A DNA stretch of 64,000 nt from Pacificimonas pallii (GTDB taxonomy: Bacteria > Pseudomonadota > Alphaproteobacteria > Sphingomonadales > Sphingomonadaceae): positions 744,001 through 808,000 of the forward strand of contig NZ_JAGSPA010000001.1 in the NCBI RefSeq assembly GCF_019204005.1, written 5' to 3'. Numbering within the stretch: the stretch's first letter is position 1; each line of letters begins with the position of its first letter. A model generated the notes under the pieces. The model was not told the origin of the DNA, did not search any database, and saw only the letters and a program-made list of their open reading frames with translations. The position numbers were made by a program, and so were the translations under genes. Below, piece by piece: positions 26,780 through 35,385 of this stretch.

Positions 26780-27400
26780 TTGCGGACCCTTCGCTAAAGC
26801 CGAAGAAATAAATTTAACGGGATCAGCCGCTTACGCCTTCAGTGCGATCCCTTGCTTAGCCTTGTGGGCAAGAAAGGTGGTGCCGCCGGGTACGGCGGCC
26901 AGCAGCCCCCCCCCCAAGCCTCACGGCAATCTCTGGCTTGGCTTTCGGACAGATGCCGTGGATCGGCAGGCCAAGGCCATTAATCAGTGCGTGGATCTTC
27001 GTCGTCAAACCGCCCCGGGCACGTCCCATGCAGAGATTTGGCCCCCGTTTTCAGGGCTGCACCGTGCCGGTGAACCCGGATGGAAGAGCTGCCGATCATG
27101 ACCAGTTCGCCGTCTCAGGCTCGCCCCGCCGCTTCGAAAAGCCGGTTCCGCACGCCGGCTTTGCGCCCGCGCACAAAGCGGTTGTAGCAGGTCATGTGCG
27201 GCCCATGGCGCTCAGGATTATCGGCCCATGGACTGATGGTGCGAAACCCGCGACAATATCCCGTTATTGACCGGCCTATCATTCACACGCGGAACGCCGC
27301 GAGGCCTGTCCGGCAATAATGGCTCAATCACCAGCCATTCGTCATCGGTCAGTTGAAATCTGCGACGCATTGTCCAAAGCTCCTTCCTGGCGCCTTGGAT
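26780..27400 (-). mobile_element. IS5-family transposase remnant
   Basis: The reading frame starts at ATG 27370 with MRRRFQLTDDEWLVIEPLLP and DRPRGVPRVNDRPVNNGI, typical of IS5 (IS427-like) transposases. It is then broken. Pieces such as TCYNRFVRGRKAG, SSSIRVHRHGAA and IHALINGLGLPIHGICPK lie in other frames with deletions and stops. It cannot encode transposase. The ends are not clear enough to assign inverted repeats or a target duplication. 27401-27549 is gene-free. Confidence 0.7.
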
Positions 27401-27549
27401 CAACCTCATCCGCACCACGCAAGTCAGTTGATGAATTGCGGCCTAGAAAGTAGACGTGCGGTTTCCGACCCAATTGCAAATAATGGTGTAGCAACTCCGC
27501 TTTTCAGATGGTTTGCAACTGAGCCCGAGGGCCGTCCATCAGTCAACCA

Positions 27550-28461
27550 TCATTTTCCATTGGGCTGCATAGCCACCAACTGCCGCCATATCCTGTCGAC
27601 CAGAGGCCGGACGGGCACATTTCGGGATCGGTAGGCACAAACGCGCAGCGATTGAGCAGCCTCTGGAAATATGACCTGCAATCCCGCTTTTTTTGCGCTG
27701 CTGGGGAAAATGGCGTCAGGCAGCCACGCCACTCCTAATCCGCGTTGGCAGGCGGCGAAAAGACTTTCCGCGAGTGACGCGCGATAGACTGGTTGAAGTC
27801 GCTCTCCAAAAGAGGTTTTGCTGACGCTATGCTCCACCACACGTGACATGAACGAAGTGCCGGAAAATGCGACATAAGGTATCGAGTTCTGGCGATTTTC
27901 GTCACCAAATTCCACCGCTTTGTCGATTGCCGAATATAGGGCGAGCCCGTGTTCTGCGATGTCTACACGTTCAAACTCGCTCGCATCGATTTCCGGGCTG
28001 ACGGCGGGATGATCGTAACAGACGAAAATATCGCTGACACCGCCGGAAAGGGCGGACAAATACTCGTCTAAAGTTCGCGTTTCAGCGACGACATTGACGG
28101 CAAGCTTTGGCTCGCTGCGTCTAAGCAACTCGGTCAATTCAGGCATAAAATACAACGCCAGGGTATGCAGCGACGCAATGGTCAGATCCTGCTCGCCTCT
28201 GCGCGTCAGTTCGCCAATCGCACCGCGAATTTCCAGCGTGCGCGCAACGATCTCCTTTGCGGCTGCAATAAACTCGATGCCCGCCTCGGTGGGGACAATC
28301 GGATGCGAGCTTCGGTCCAGCAGCTCTGCTCCGGCCCAGTGCTCGACCGCCTTTATTCGGCGGCTCAATGCCGATTGGGTGGTATTCCTGTCCTCTGCGG
28401 CATGCGCAAAGTGTCCCTTTTCAGCAACAGCCAAGAAATCTTCAAGCCAGTTAAAATCCAT
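27550..28461 (-). CDS. LysR-family transcriptional regulator
   Basis: 303 residues. The N-terminal winged helix (2-60) contains WLEDFLAVAEKGHFAHAAED and TQSALSRRIKAVEHWAGAEL. The C-terminal effector-binding domain (about 90-300) matches LysR_substrate. It is transcribed divergently from the TonB receptor/S9 peptidase pair with about 166 nt between starts, the usual arrangement for a LysR protein and its target. A palindrome in that gap fits the LysR box. Confidence 0.9.
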   Translation of the reverse strand: MDFNWLEDFLAVAEKGHFAHAAEDRNTTQSALSRRIKAVEHWAGAELLDRSSHPIVPTEAGIEFIAAAKEIVARTLEIRGAIGELTRRGEQDLTIASLHTLALYFMPELTELLRRSEPKLAVNVVAETRTLDEYLSALSGGVSDIFVCYDHPAVSPEIDASEFERVDIAEHGLALYSAIDKAVEFGDENRQNSIPYVAFSGTSFMSRVVEHSVSKTSFGERLQPVYRASLAESLFAACQRGLGVAWLPDAIFPSSAKKAGLQVIFPEAAQSLRVCAYRSRNVPVRPLVDRIWRQLVAMQPNGK

Positions 28462-28482
28462 GTGTCTTTAAATATCAGCGTC

Positions 28483-28497
28483 TTGCGTTCTACGCAA
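28483..28497. promoter_or_regulatory. LysR-box candidate palindrome
   Basis: TTGCGTTCTACGCAA is a 5-bp inverted repeat with a 5-nt spacer and contains the T-N11-A core (TGCG...CGCA) of LysR binding sites. It lies 22 nt upstream of the lysR start and 130 nt before the receptor ATG. Assignment rests on position and pattern only. Confidence 0.5.
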
Positions 28498-28627
28498 TAA
28501 CTCATTCCTACTCCGCACTGGCAATTGGAAAAGCAAAGTGAAACCCAGTGAACCGGGTTGCGAAAGATTCTTTCGCAAAGGGGCTGCGATATGGCCCGCT
28601 ATCATGTTCTGGGAGGACAAAAACACC

Positions 28628-31618
28628 ATGAAAACCCGCCTGACTGCAAGAATTAGTATGACCGCACTGGCTACGGCAATCGTCGCCACACCGACCTACG
28701 CCCAGGTGCAGGACCAAACGTCCCCACCGCCAACGCCGGACGTGGCGAGTTCTGCGCAAGATGAACAGACAATCGTCGTGACAGGCTCGCGCATCCGTCG
28801 TTCCAACGCGAATTCCGCGATTCCCGTGCAGATTCTTGTTAAAGAGGATATTCAATCGACGGGTTCGGTCGACGTCGCTGAGATCGTCACGGAAATCCCG
28901 GGGGTCGATTACAGCCTGTCGCCTGAAAACACCGCTCTTAGCACACAGAATGCCGGGCTCAGCACAGTCAATCTCCGCCGTCTGGGCGGCAATCGCACGC
29001 TCACGCTTATCGACGGGCGGCGTGCGGTTTCCAATTCCGGTAATGGCGAGCGCGTGAGTCTTAGCACCATTCCGACGGGTTTCATCAAAGCGGTTGAAGT
29101 GACGACTGGCGGCGCGTCGGCCATCTATGGCTCGGATGCCATTGCCGGCGTGGTCAACCTCTTGCTTGAAGATGATTTCGAGGGCCTGGATCTTTATGCA
29201 CGCTACGGCGAAGCGGAAGCTTCCGGCGAAGAGGAAACCCGGTTCACTTCCCGCTATGGCAAGAGATTCGCGGACGACCGGATCTATATGCTGTTTGGCT
29301 TCGATTATTGGCGTGAAACGGCGATTTTCGCGGACGCCACCCGGCCGGGCTCGATCGCGAACGTCGAATTCAACCGCCCCAATCGATCCCGCCTGCCGGG
29401 CCAGGAGGACAATCCCGACGCTTTCGGCAGCGAAATCGCATTTGGCGATTGCGATAATTCCGGCAAGTTCTGCATCAACCCCTCGGGCAGCTCCTATCTG
29501 CCAGGCGGTGTTTTCGAGGGCGACGATGCCTGGAATGTCGGCGGCGTCTGGTTCAACGACCAGTCGCTGCTGCCGCAGGACGGCCGTCTGGCGGCATATG
29601 GTTTCGAAACCGACTCGGACGGTTTCAACTTCCGTCCCGGCACCAGCATTTCGCCAAGCTTTGAGAGCTTCACCGGCGGCTGGCTGGCCAATTTCGACAT
29701 GACCCCGACGACATCGCTGTCTGCGGAACTCTATTATTCGCATATCGACACGACGACGACAAACAGCGCATCCGCCGCTTTTTTCGGCACGGATATCGGC
29801 GTCAATAACGCTCTGGGCGATATCGGCACAATGGCGGCCGACAATCCGTTCATTCCGCCGGAAGTCGAAGAGACGCGCATCGGGAGGGTCAGCTGGTATC
29901 GCCGGTTTAGCGAACTCGGTAACCGGAAGACCGTCAACAAACGCCAGACCATTCGTGGGGCGCTTTCGCTTGACGGCCAGATTTGGGACGATTGGGAATG
30001 GACGCTGGGCGGCACGTTCGGCCGCTTTGACCAGAAACAGCGACTTCTCAACTATTTGAATTACCTTAATATTCGCAACGCGCTGAACGTTGAGACCGTC
30101 AATGGGTCGGTGCAATGCGCGGATGCGGATGCGCGCGCTGATGGATGTGTGCCCCTCAACATCTTTGGCGAGGGTAGCATTACACCGCAAATGGCCGATT
30201 ATATTCGCTATACTGGCAGACTGCGCCAGAACAGGGAGCAGTTGACCTTCGGCGGCAGCATGAACGGTGAGTTGTTCGATTTGTCATGGAGCGGTCCTGT
30301 TAGGGCGGCATTCGGTTTCGAATGGCGCGAGGAAAGCCAGGAAACCTATGGCGACCCCGACAATGGAATCGAACTGACCTCACTCACGCCAATCCCGGAT
30401 ATCCGTGCACAGTTCAGCGTTTGGGAGGCGTTTGGTGAATTGGACATTCCTCTGATCACCGACCAGCTTTCCGTGCAACTCGCCGCGCGCTATGCTGATT
30501 ACACGACGGTCGGCAGTGTCTTCAGCTATAATATCGGCGGCACCTGGCAGCCCATTCCGGATATCCGGTTCCGTGCGCAATATTCCCGTTCACAACGCGC
30601 GCCGACCCTGACCGAATTTTTCTCACCGGCGCGCGGGGACTTCGACAGCCTGCGTGATCCTTGCGATGGCCTTCTGCCCGACGGCAGCGGCATCACGCCA
30701 GCACCGGGCAGCACCGCGTCTGCGGACGTCATCGCGGCGAATTGCCTCGCCGAGCCGGGCATCCAGGCCTACTTCGCAGATGTCGATAATGCAGGAGAGC
30801 CGTTTGAATATGATGGTAGTGTAAGCGGGCCCAATGCGGGCAACAATCTGCTTCAGGAAGAGACGGCCGATACCTATACCGCTGGCGTCGTCCTGGCACC
30901 GCGATTCCTGCCCGGTTTTTCGCTGATCGTAGATTATTACAACATTACCGTGAATGACGCGATAGGCTCGGTCTCGACCCAACTGACCGCCGACCTCTGC
31001 TATGGGGATACGAACTTCCCGAATAATCGTTTCTGTGACGTGATCACCCGTGACGGGACCACCGGCAACGTCATTCAGGTGATCAACCGGCAGGAAAATC
31101 TGAACTCACTCAAGGCCGAAGGTGTGGATGCCACGCTGGCTTACAGAATTGAGCCTGGCTTTATCCCCGGTGCGTTCAGGGCCAATGTGCGGTACACGCA
31201 TTATCTGACAGACGATTTTACCTTTCTGGGAATCGGTGGACCGGAGACGGTGAGTTCAAACGGCGAAATCGGTGAACCGGAGGACGAGTTCCGCGCGCAA
31301 CTCTCCTACGATCTCGATGGCTTCAGCGCCTCCTGGACGACGATCTATCGCGGAGGCGGGGTCGATGACCTTGATGTACCTCCGACCGATCCAGAATTTT
31401 TCCGTGCCCCGGATGAGATCATTCATAATCTCTATCTGCGATATCGCTTCGGTGAAGAGCCAAGAGTGTCGGTTTTCGGCGGTGTTCGGAATGTGTTCGA
31501 CGATATCGGACCGATCATTCCCAACGGCGTCGACAATGGAGGGACCCGCAACATCACCGGCACTTTGAACGACGTCGAGGGGCGCGAATTCTACGCTGGC
31601 GTCCAAGTCCGGTTCTGA
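28628..31618 (+). CDS. TonB-dependent receptor (long form)
   Basis: 996 residues from the ATG at 28628 with ribosome binding site GGGAGGA. The signal peptide ends near TPTYAQ. The plug begins at TIVVTGSRIRRSNANSAIP and contains LRRLGGNRTLTLIDGRRAV and SAIYGSDAIAGVVNLLL. A large barrel ends with FYAGVQVRF. The GSRIRR plug signature is typical of the large receptor group that expanded in sphingomonads and xanthomonads. The S9 peptidase gene follows 25 nt later, so the pair probably imports and digests a peptide. Control by the divergent LysR is likely. Confidence 0.92.
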   Translation: MKTRLTARISMTALATAIVATPTYAQVQDQTSPPPTPDVASSAQDEQTIVVTGSRIRRSNANSAIPVQILVKEDIQSTGSVDVAEIVTEIPGVDYSLSPENTALSTQNAGLSTVNLRRLGGNRTLTLIDGRRAVSNSGNGERVSLSTIPTGFIKAVEVTTGGASAIYGSDAIAGVVNLLLEDDFEGLDLYARYGEAEASGEEETRFTSRYGKRFADDRIYMLFGFDYWRETAIFADATRPGSIANVEFNRPNRSRLPGQEDNPDAFGSEIAFGDCDNSGKFCINPSGSSYLPGGVFEGDDAWNVGGVWFNDQSLLPQDGRLAAYGFETDSDGFNFRPGTSISPSFESFTGGWLANFDMTPTTSLSAELYYSHIDTTTTNSASAAFFGTDIGVNNALGDIGTMAADNPFIPPEVEETRIGRVSWYRRFSELGNRKTVNKRQTIRGALSLDGQIWDDWEWTLGGTFGRFDQKQRLLNYLNYLNIRNALNVETVNGSVQCADADARADGCVPLNIFGEGSITPQMADYIRYTGRLRQNREQLTFGGSMNGELFDLSWSGPVRAAFGFEWREESQETYGDPDNGIELTSLTPIPDIRAQFSVWEAFGELDIPLITDQLSVQLAARYADYTTVGSVFSYNIGGTWQPIPDIRFRAQYSRSQRAPTLTEFFSPARGDFDSLRDPCDGLLPDGSGITPAPGSTASADVIAANCLAEPGIQAYFADVDNAGEPFEYDGSVSGPNAGNNLLQEETADTYTAGVVLAPRFLPGFSLIVDYYNITVNDAIGSVSTQLTADLCYGDTNFPNNRFCDVITRDGTTGNVIQVINRQENLNSLKAEGVDATLAYRIEPGFIPGAFRANVRYTHYLTDDFTFLGIGGPETVSSNGEIGEPEDEFRAQLSYDLDGFSASWTTIYRGGGVDDLDVPPTDPEFFRAPDEIIHNLYLRYRFGEEPRVSVFGGVRNVFDDIGPIIPNGVDNGGTRNITGTLNDVEGREFYAGVQVRF

Positions 31619-31643
31619 TCTGATCTGATAAAGGATTGTGAAC

Positions 31644-33644
31644 GTGCGGAAATCCATGTTTAAATCATTTGCAAAAGAAGGGGCGGGGGTCATGTTGGCC
31701 TTCGCCCTCCTTTCTTTTGCGTTCTCCAATGCCCAGGCCCAGGCCCAAGCTCAAGCCCAGGATGTCGTTACGCATGAGGTCGGCAAGTCGCTTTATCTTG
31801 AAAATGTCGATCCCGGTGTAGAGCAAATCGGCCGCGAGGTCGGGCGCCACATGCGCACCCAGAACAGCTATATGGCGCGCGGCTGGACGCATGATGGCAA
31901 GGCTCTGCTATTTGCCCGCAATGGTGCCCTGTTCCGGGCGAAGACCGCGCGCAGTAAATTCACCAGGGTCGTGCGATATCGCGACTTCAATATCAGCGGC
32001 GCGCGTCTGGCGCAGGTGTGCGGCAAGGACGGCTATGTCTTTACCGACGATGAGGATGGCGACGAATATGACGCCGTCTATGTGGGTACGGCCAGCGATT
32101 TCAAGCCTGCCAAAGTCTCTCCAGGCCGCGCGAGCAACCGGGGGGTCCTCATATCCAATGACGGATCGCGCATGGTCTATGCCAGTTCCGCAGAGAATAG
32201 CGGGCAGTGGCAGCTCTTCCTGCAGCCCGTGTGCGCGGGAGCGGCGGCCACCACATTGATCAGCGGGCCGGAATCGGTCTATCCTTTTGATTTTCATCCG
32301 GATGACACGCATTTTCTGGTGTTGCGTACCTTGGCAGACGGTACCGGCGAACTGATCGAGTTCGATCTGGCATCGGGCACGTCGCGGACGATCCTCCGCG
32401 AAGCCACGCCGATCAGAAGCGCGGGTTACTCTTCCGATGGCGAGCACATTTTCTTCACTTCCGACGCCGCGAGTGAATTCAGACAGCTTTATCGCCTGAC
32501 CCGCGCCGATGACACGATTATCACGGTTATCGGCGGGATCGGCATGGATATCGACAGAAGTGCGATGTCGGGCAATCGGCAGCGCATGGCCTTGGCACTT
32601 AACGAATATGGCCTTTCGCGCGTCATGGTTATCGATCTCGATAAACTCAGGCTCGTCGCCGGTCCGTCAGAGAAAGCGCTTGGCGTCATTTCGGGCATGT
32701 ATATGTCACATGACGGTGAAACCCTTGCCATCAACCTGTCCCAGCCGACCGTACCGGCGCGGTCGGGGGTCTATGATGTCCAGACGGACAGTTTCCAACC
32801 ATGGAGCGGGGGGTTTGCCCCTGGCCAGCGCATGGCCGAACTGGTGCCGACAATCACGACCTATCCCGCGCCCGACAAGATCGGCGAAGAGGATGCCGCC
32901 ATCCCGATGCTGGTCTACAAACCTTCGACCGCAAGTGCGGACAGGAAGGCGCCCGTCGTCATTTTCGCGCATGGCGGACCCGCCTCGCAGGCGCGTCCCA
33001 GTTTCGGCCGCTTCTATCATTATATCGTGACCGAACTCGGCATCGCCGTGTTGCGCCCGAATATCCGCGGTTCGACCGGTTATGGCCGCACCTATGAACA
33101 GGCCGATCAGGGTTTGAAGCGGGAGGCCGCCATTCGCGATATCGGCGCACTGCTCGACTGGATCGAAACCCAACCGGATCTCGATTCGGATCGAGTGGTC
33201 ATTGCGGGCGGTTCCTATGGCGGTTTTGTCTCGCTCGCTTCGCTCGTGGCGTATTCGGACCGGCTGCGCGGTGGCATTTCCAGCGTCGGCATCAGCGATT
33301 TTGAAACATTCCTGAAAAACACCGAGCCCTACCGGGTTGAAAACCGTCGGCGTGAATATGGCGACGAGCGCGATCCGAAAATGCGGGAATTCTTCAAAAC
33401 CATATCGCCGCTTGCGAATGTCGGGAAAATCTCTGTCCCCGCCTTGATCGTGCAGGGCGGCAACGACCCGCGTGTGCCGCAACAGCAGGCCGAAGATATG
33501 ATCGCGGCCATGCGCAAGGCGGGCCTCGATGTCAGCTATGTGCTTGCCCGGGACGAGGGACACAATTTCAGCAAAAGCCGCAATCGTTCTGTGGCGACCG
33601 GGGCGCAGATCGAGTTCTTGCGAGACAGATTGCTGAAGGATTGA
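31644..33644 (+). CDS. Exported S9 (prolyl oligopeptidase family) serine peptidase
   Basis: 666 residues from the GTG at 31644, eight nt after AAGGA. A GTG at 31638 is too close to that site. The signal peptide ends in an unusual run of alternating A and Q (AQAQAQAQAQD), encoded by a short DNA repeat at about 31733-31760. A beta-propeller covers about 60-390. The alpha/beta-hydrolase domain has FAHGGP, the nucleophile in GGSYGG, the acid in GGNDPRVP and the histidine in DEGHNF, so all catalytic residues are present. It is predicted to cleave short peptides in the periplasm in concert with the TonB receptor upstream. Confidence 0.9.
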   Translation: MRKSMFKSFAKEGAGVMLAFALLSFAFSNAQAQAQAQAQDVVTHEVGKSLYLENVDPGVEQIGREVGRHMRTQNSYMARGWTHDGKALLFARNGALFRAKTARSKFTRVVRYRDFNISGARLAQVCGKDGYVFTDDEDGDEYDAVYVGTASDFKPAKVSPGRASNRGVLISNDGSRMVYASSAENSGQWQLFLQPVCAGAAATTLISGPESVYPFDFHPDDTHFLVLRTLADGTGELIEFDLASGTSRTILREATPIRSAGYSSDGEHIFFTSDAASEFRQLYRLTRADDTIITVIGGIGMDIDRSAMSGNRQRMALALNEYGLSRVMVIDLDKLRLVAGPSEKALGVISGMYMSHDGETLAINLSQPTVPARSGVYDVQTDSFQPWSGGFAPGQRMAELVPTITTYPAPDKIGEEDAAIPMLVYKPSTASADRKAPVVIFAHGGPASQARPSFGRFYHYIVTELGIAVLRPNIRGSTGYGRTYEQADQGLKREAAIRDIGALLDWIETQPDLDSDRVVIAGGSYGGFVSLASLVAYSDRLRGGISSVGISDFETFLKNTEPYRVENRRREYGDERDPKMREFFKTISPLANVGKISVPALIVQGGNDPRVPQQQAEDMIAAMRKAGLDVSYVLARDEGHNFSKSRNRSVATGAQIEFLRDRLLKD

Positions 33645-33711
33645 TGCTTTAGTTCGCGCGCAAACAGGATTTCGTTCGCGTTCTGATTGTCGGATTGCAA
33701 CCCGGTAAAGG

Positions 33712-33763
33712 GCTCTGGCAAGCCGTTGCGACGGCTTGCCATCCCAAAACCGGATGCCAGAGC
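33712..33763. repeat. Nested inverted repeat beside the IS3 element
   Basis: GGCAAGCCGT (33717-33726) and ACGGCTTGCC (33731-33740) form a perfect 10-bp hairpin with a 4-nt loop. Around it, GCTCTGGCA (33712-33720) and TGCCAGAGC (33755-33763) form an alternative outer pairing. It lies about 70 nt after the S9 peptidase stop and directly before the IS left end. It could be a terminator without a T-tract, a REP-like element or a remnant. Confidence 0.4.
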
Positions 33764-33764
33764 G

Positions 33765-34585
33765 CCCCTAGATTCGTGGACGCCTTCCTTCCTAGATTTG
33801 AGGACAGGAGGCGACGATGGGGAAGGTTAATTTCAGCGACGAGTTCAAGCGCGATGCGGTGGCGCAGATCACCGCGCGGGGGTACCGGGTAGCGGAGGTT
33901 TCCGAACGGCTCGGCGTGAGCCGACACTCGCTGTATGCGTGGAAGCGGCATGTCGCACGGCGACCGGAAGTTGGATCGCAGGATGCCGAGATCCGGTAGC
34001 TGAAGCGCGAGCTTCTGCGAGTGACCGAGGAGCGTGACATCCTAAAAAAAGCCACCGCGTATTTCGCCAGGGATGCAAAGTGAGATACGCGTTCGTTGCC
34101 GAGCATCGCACGCTGTTCCCGGTGCGTGCGATGTGCCGGTGCCTTCGCATCCAACCCAGCGGCTTTTATGCCTGGTTGAAGAACCCGCTGAGCAGACGGG
34201 CGAAGGAAGATGCTCGGCAGACCGGCTTGATCCGGCAGGCGTGGGAAGCCGTAGATCACCGTGCTGATCTACTCGGATCAGGGATCGCAGTTCACTTCGC
34301 TGGACTGGGCCTCGTCCCTGAAGGCCCACAACCTGGAGCACTCGATGAGCCGGCGCGGCAACTGCCATGACAACGCCGTGGTCGAGAGCTTCTTCAACCT
34401 GCTCAAGCGCGAACGCATCCGGCAGCGTGCCGGTGCTCACATGAGGAGGCCAGGCAGGATGTGTTTGATTACATCGAGATGTTCTACAACCCGATACGCA
34501 AGCATGTGAGGAACGGGATGCTGTCACCCGTAGAGTTCGAACGGCAGCAGATGATGAGCACCGAGGGCGTCTAGAAAACTCGGGG
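33765..34585 (+). mobile_element. Degenerate IS3-family insertion sequence with internal deletion
   Basis: Imperfect terminal repeats can be aligned: CCCCTAGATTCGTGGACGCC at the left and the complement of GGCGTCTAGAAAACTCGGGG at the right, with about 15 of 20 matches. OrfA (33817-34083) encodes an IS3-type helix-turn-helix (MGKVNFSDEFKRDAVAQI, VSERLGVSRHSLYAWK) but carries an in-frame TAG at 33997. OrfB begins at 34080 (MRYAFVAEHRTLFPV) and is missing about 400 nt of its middle. It resumes near 34261 out of frame with IYSDQGSQFTS and NCHDNAVVESFFN, the end of the DDE domain. The element is inactive. Confidence 0.8.
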
Positions 34586-34830
34586 TTTTTCAGAGAGCTA
34601 CCGAAAGTCAATCGCGCGCGATACGCTCGAGGAAGAGTTTGAGGAACTGCTCGCGAACCTCCAACCGTGCCACAATCTATTCACAATCGCGAGCAAGGTG
34701 TTCCGCGATCTGTGGGATCATATGGCCTATCGAACCAAGGGCGCCAAACGCGTCTTAAAGCGGACCTCATTCGCATGGAGAGCCACATCGCGCGCTTGGT
34801 AGACAAGCTGTTTGATATCGATAACGTGAC

Positions 34831-34869
34831 GTCATCATCATCATCATCATCATCGTCATCGTCATCGTC
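34831..34869. repeat. Trinucleotide repeat (GTC/ATC)13
   Basis: Thirteen triplets: one GTC, seven consecutive ATC, then GTC-ATC-GTC-ATC-GTC. Read one way it gives a poly-serine run that ends in a stop. Read in the frame that matches the downstream recombinase it gives a run of I and V. Simple repeats this long are unusual in bacterial coding DNA and grow by slippage. This one sits exactly at the frame break of the recombinase relic. Confidence 0.9.
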
Positions 34870-35161
34870 CAAATCGAAAAACGTATAACAGCGCTTGAAC
34901 CTGAAAAGCTTCTGCTAGCTGAGAAGGTCGGGAAATTGGACACACCCGGCCGAGGCTTCGACGAACTGTTCGAACACGCCTTAGCGTTTCTCGCAAGCCA
35001 TTATAATATATGGAAGAACGGCACATTCGCCGATCGCAGAAATGTGCTGAAACTTACCTTTACAGAGCGGCTGAAATATGGCTGCAATGAAGAACTTCGA
35101 ACCCCTAAAACGCCCATGTCTTTCAAGGCCCTAGGGAGGCATCGGGATGACGAAAGGGAGA

Positions 35162-35207
35162 TGGCGCACCCGACAGGATTCGAACCTGTGGCCTTCGCCT
35201 TCGGAGG
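35162..35207 (-). other. tRNA-Arg(CCG) 3' half: ICE attachment site
   Basis: Read on the minus strand, this is the 3' half of a tRNA from the anticodon loop onward. Loop CTCCGAA carries anticodon CCG, followed by an anticodon 3' stem GGCGA, a variable loop, T-arm ACAGG-TTCGAAT-CCTGT, acceptor strand CGGGTGC, then GCCA. The 5' half is absent and the sequence upstream does not pair. A P4-type integrase gene starts 180 nt away. Its orientation implies that the integrated element lies to the right and that the complete tRNA-Arg gene lies beyond the right edge of the window. Confidence 0.8.
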
Positions 35208-35336
35208 ATCTACTACCACCTTTCCGAAACATGCGATAGAGCACGTCGTTGCACGATAAGGTACTGAATCCCATTGCCTTTCCAAATCGCGGCACCGAAG
35301 TCTCTATCCAATCACAGGCCGTGATTTCCGCTCACA

Positions 35337-35355
35337 TGCTTACGTAGTGCTTACG
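35337..35355. repeat. Direct repeat TGCTTACG, possible integrase arm site
   Basis: TGCTTACG occurs at 35337-35344 and again at 35348-35355, an 11-nt period or about one helical turn. It lies between the tRNA half-site and the integrase ATG. Tandem short repeats at this place are typical of integrase or excisionase arm-binding sites. No functional evidence is visible. Confidence 0.35.
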
Positions 35356-35385
35356 CGGAAACAGGCCGGAAAGGTCTGCCTTCTG

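Larger units (their letters stand above)
34595..35259 (+). pseudogene. C-terminal fragment of a serine site-specific recombinase
   Basis: Starting just after the IS, a frame reads DTLEEEFEELLANLQP, ASKVFRDLWDHMA and MESHIARLVDKLFD, the coiled C-terminal region of a large serine recombinase. A trinucleotide repeat at 34831-34869 then shifts the frame. Beyond it ITALEPEKLLLAEKVGKL, ALAFLASHYNIWKNG and DRRNVLKLTFTERLKYG continue the same protein. The catalytic N-terminus is missing, presumably removed by the IS. The last codons (HPTGFEPVAFAFGG) are read from the tRNA half-gene on the other strand. It is probably a relic of an earlier element that used the same tRNA site. Confidence 0.7.

Noticed and set aside
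28508-30190. Open frame of 560 codons opposite the TonB receptor
   Set aside because: Shadow frame; the plus strand shows signal peptide, plug and barrel of a receptor.
34831-34869. Trinucleotide run considered as CRISPR or tandem-repeat array
   Set aside because: Unit is 3 nt with no spacers; it is a simple-sequence repeat. No CRISPR array or cas gene is seen in the window.
35160-35259. Protein tail HPTGFEPVAFAFGG at the end of the recombinase relic
   Set aside because: It is the reverse strand of the tRNA-Arg 3' half, so the protein similarity is a by-product of the tRNA.
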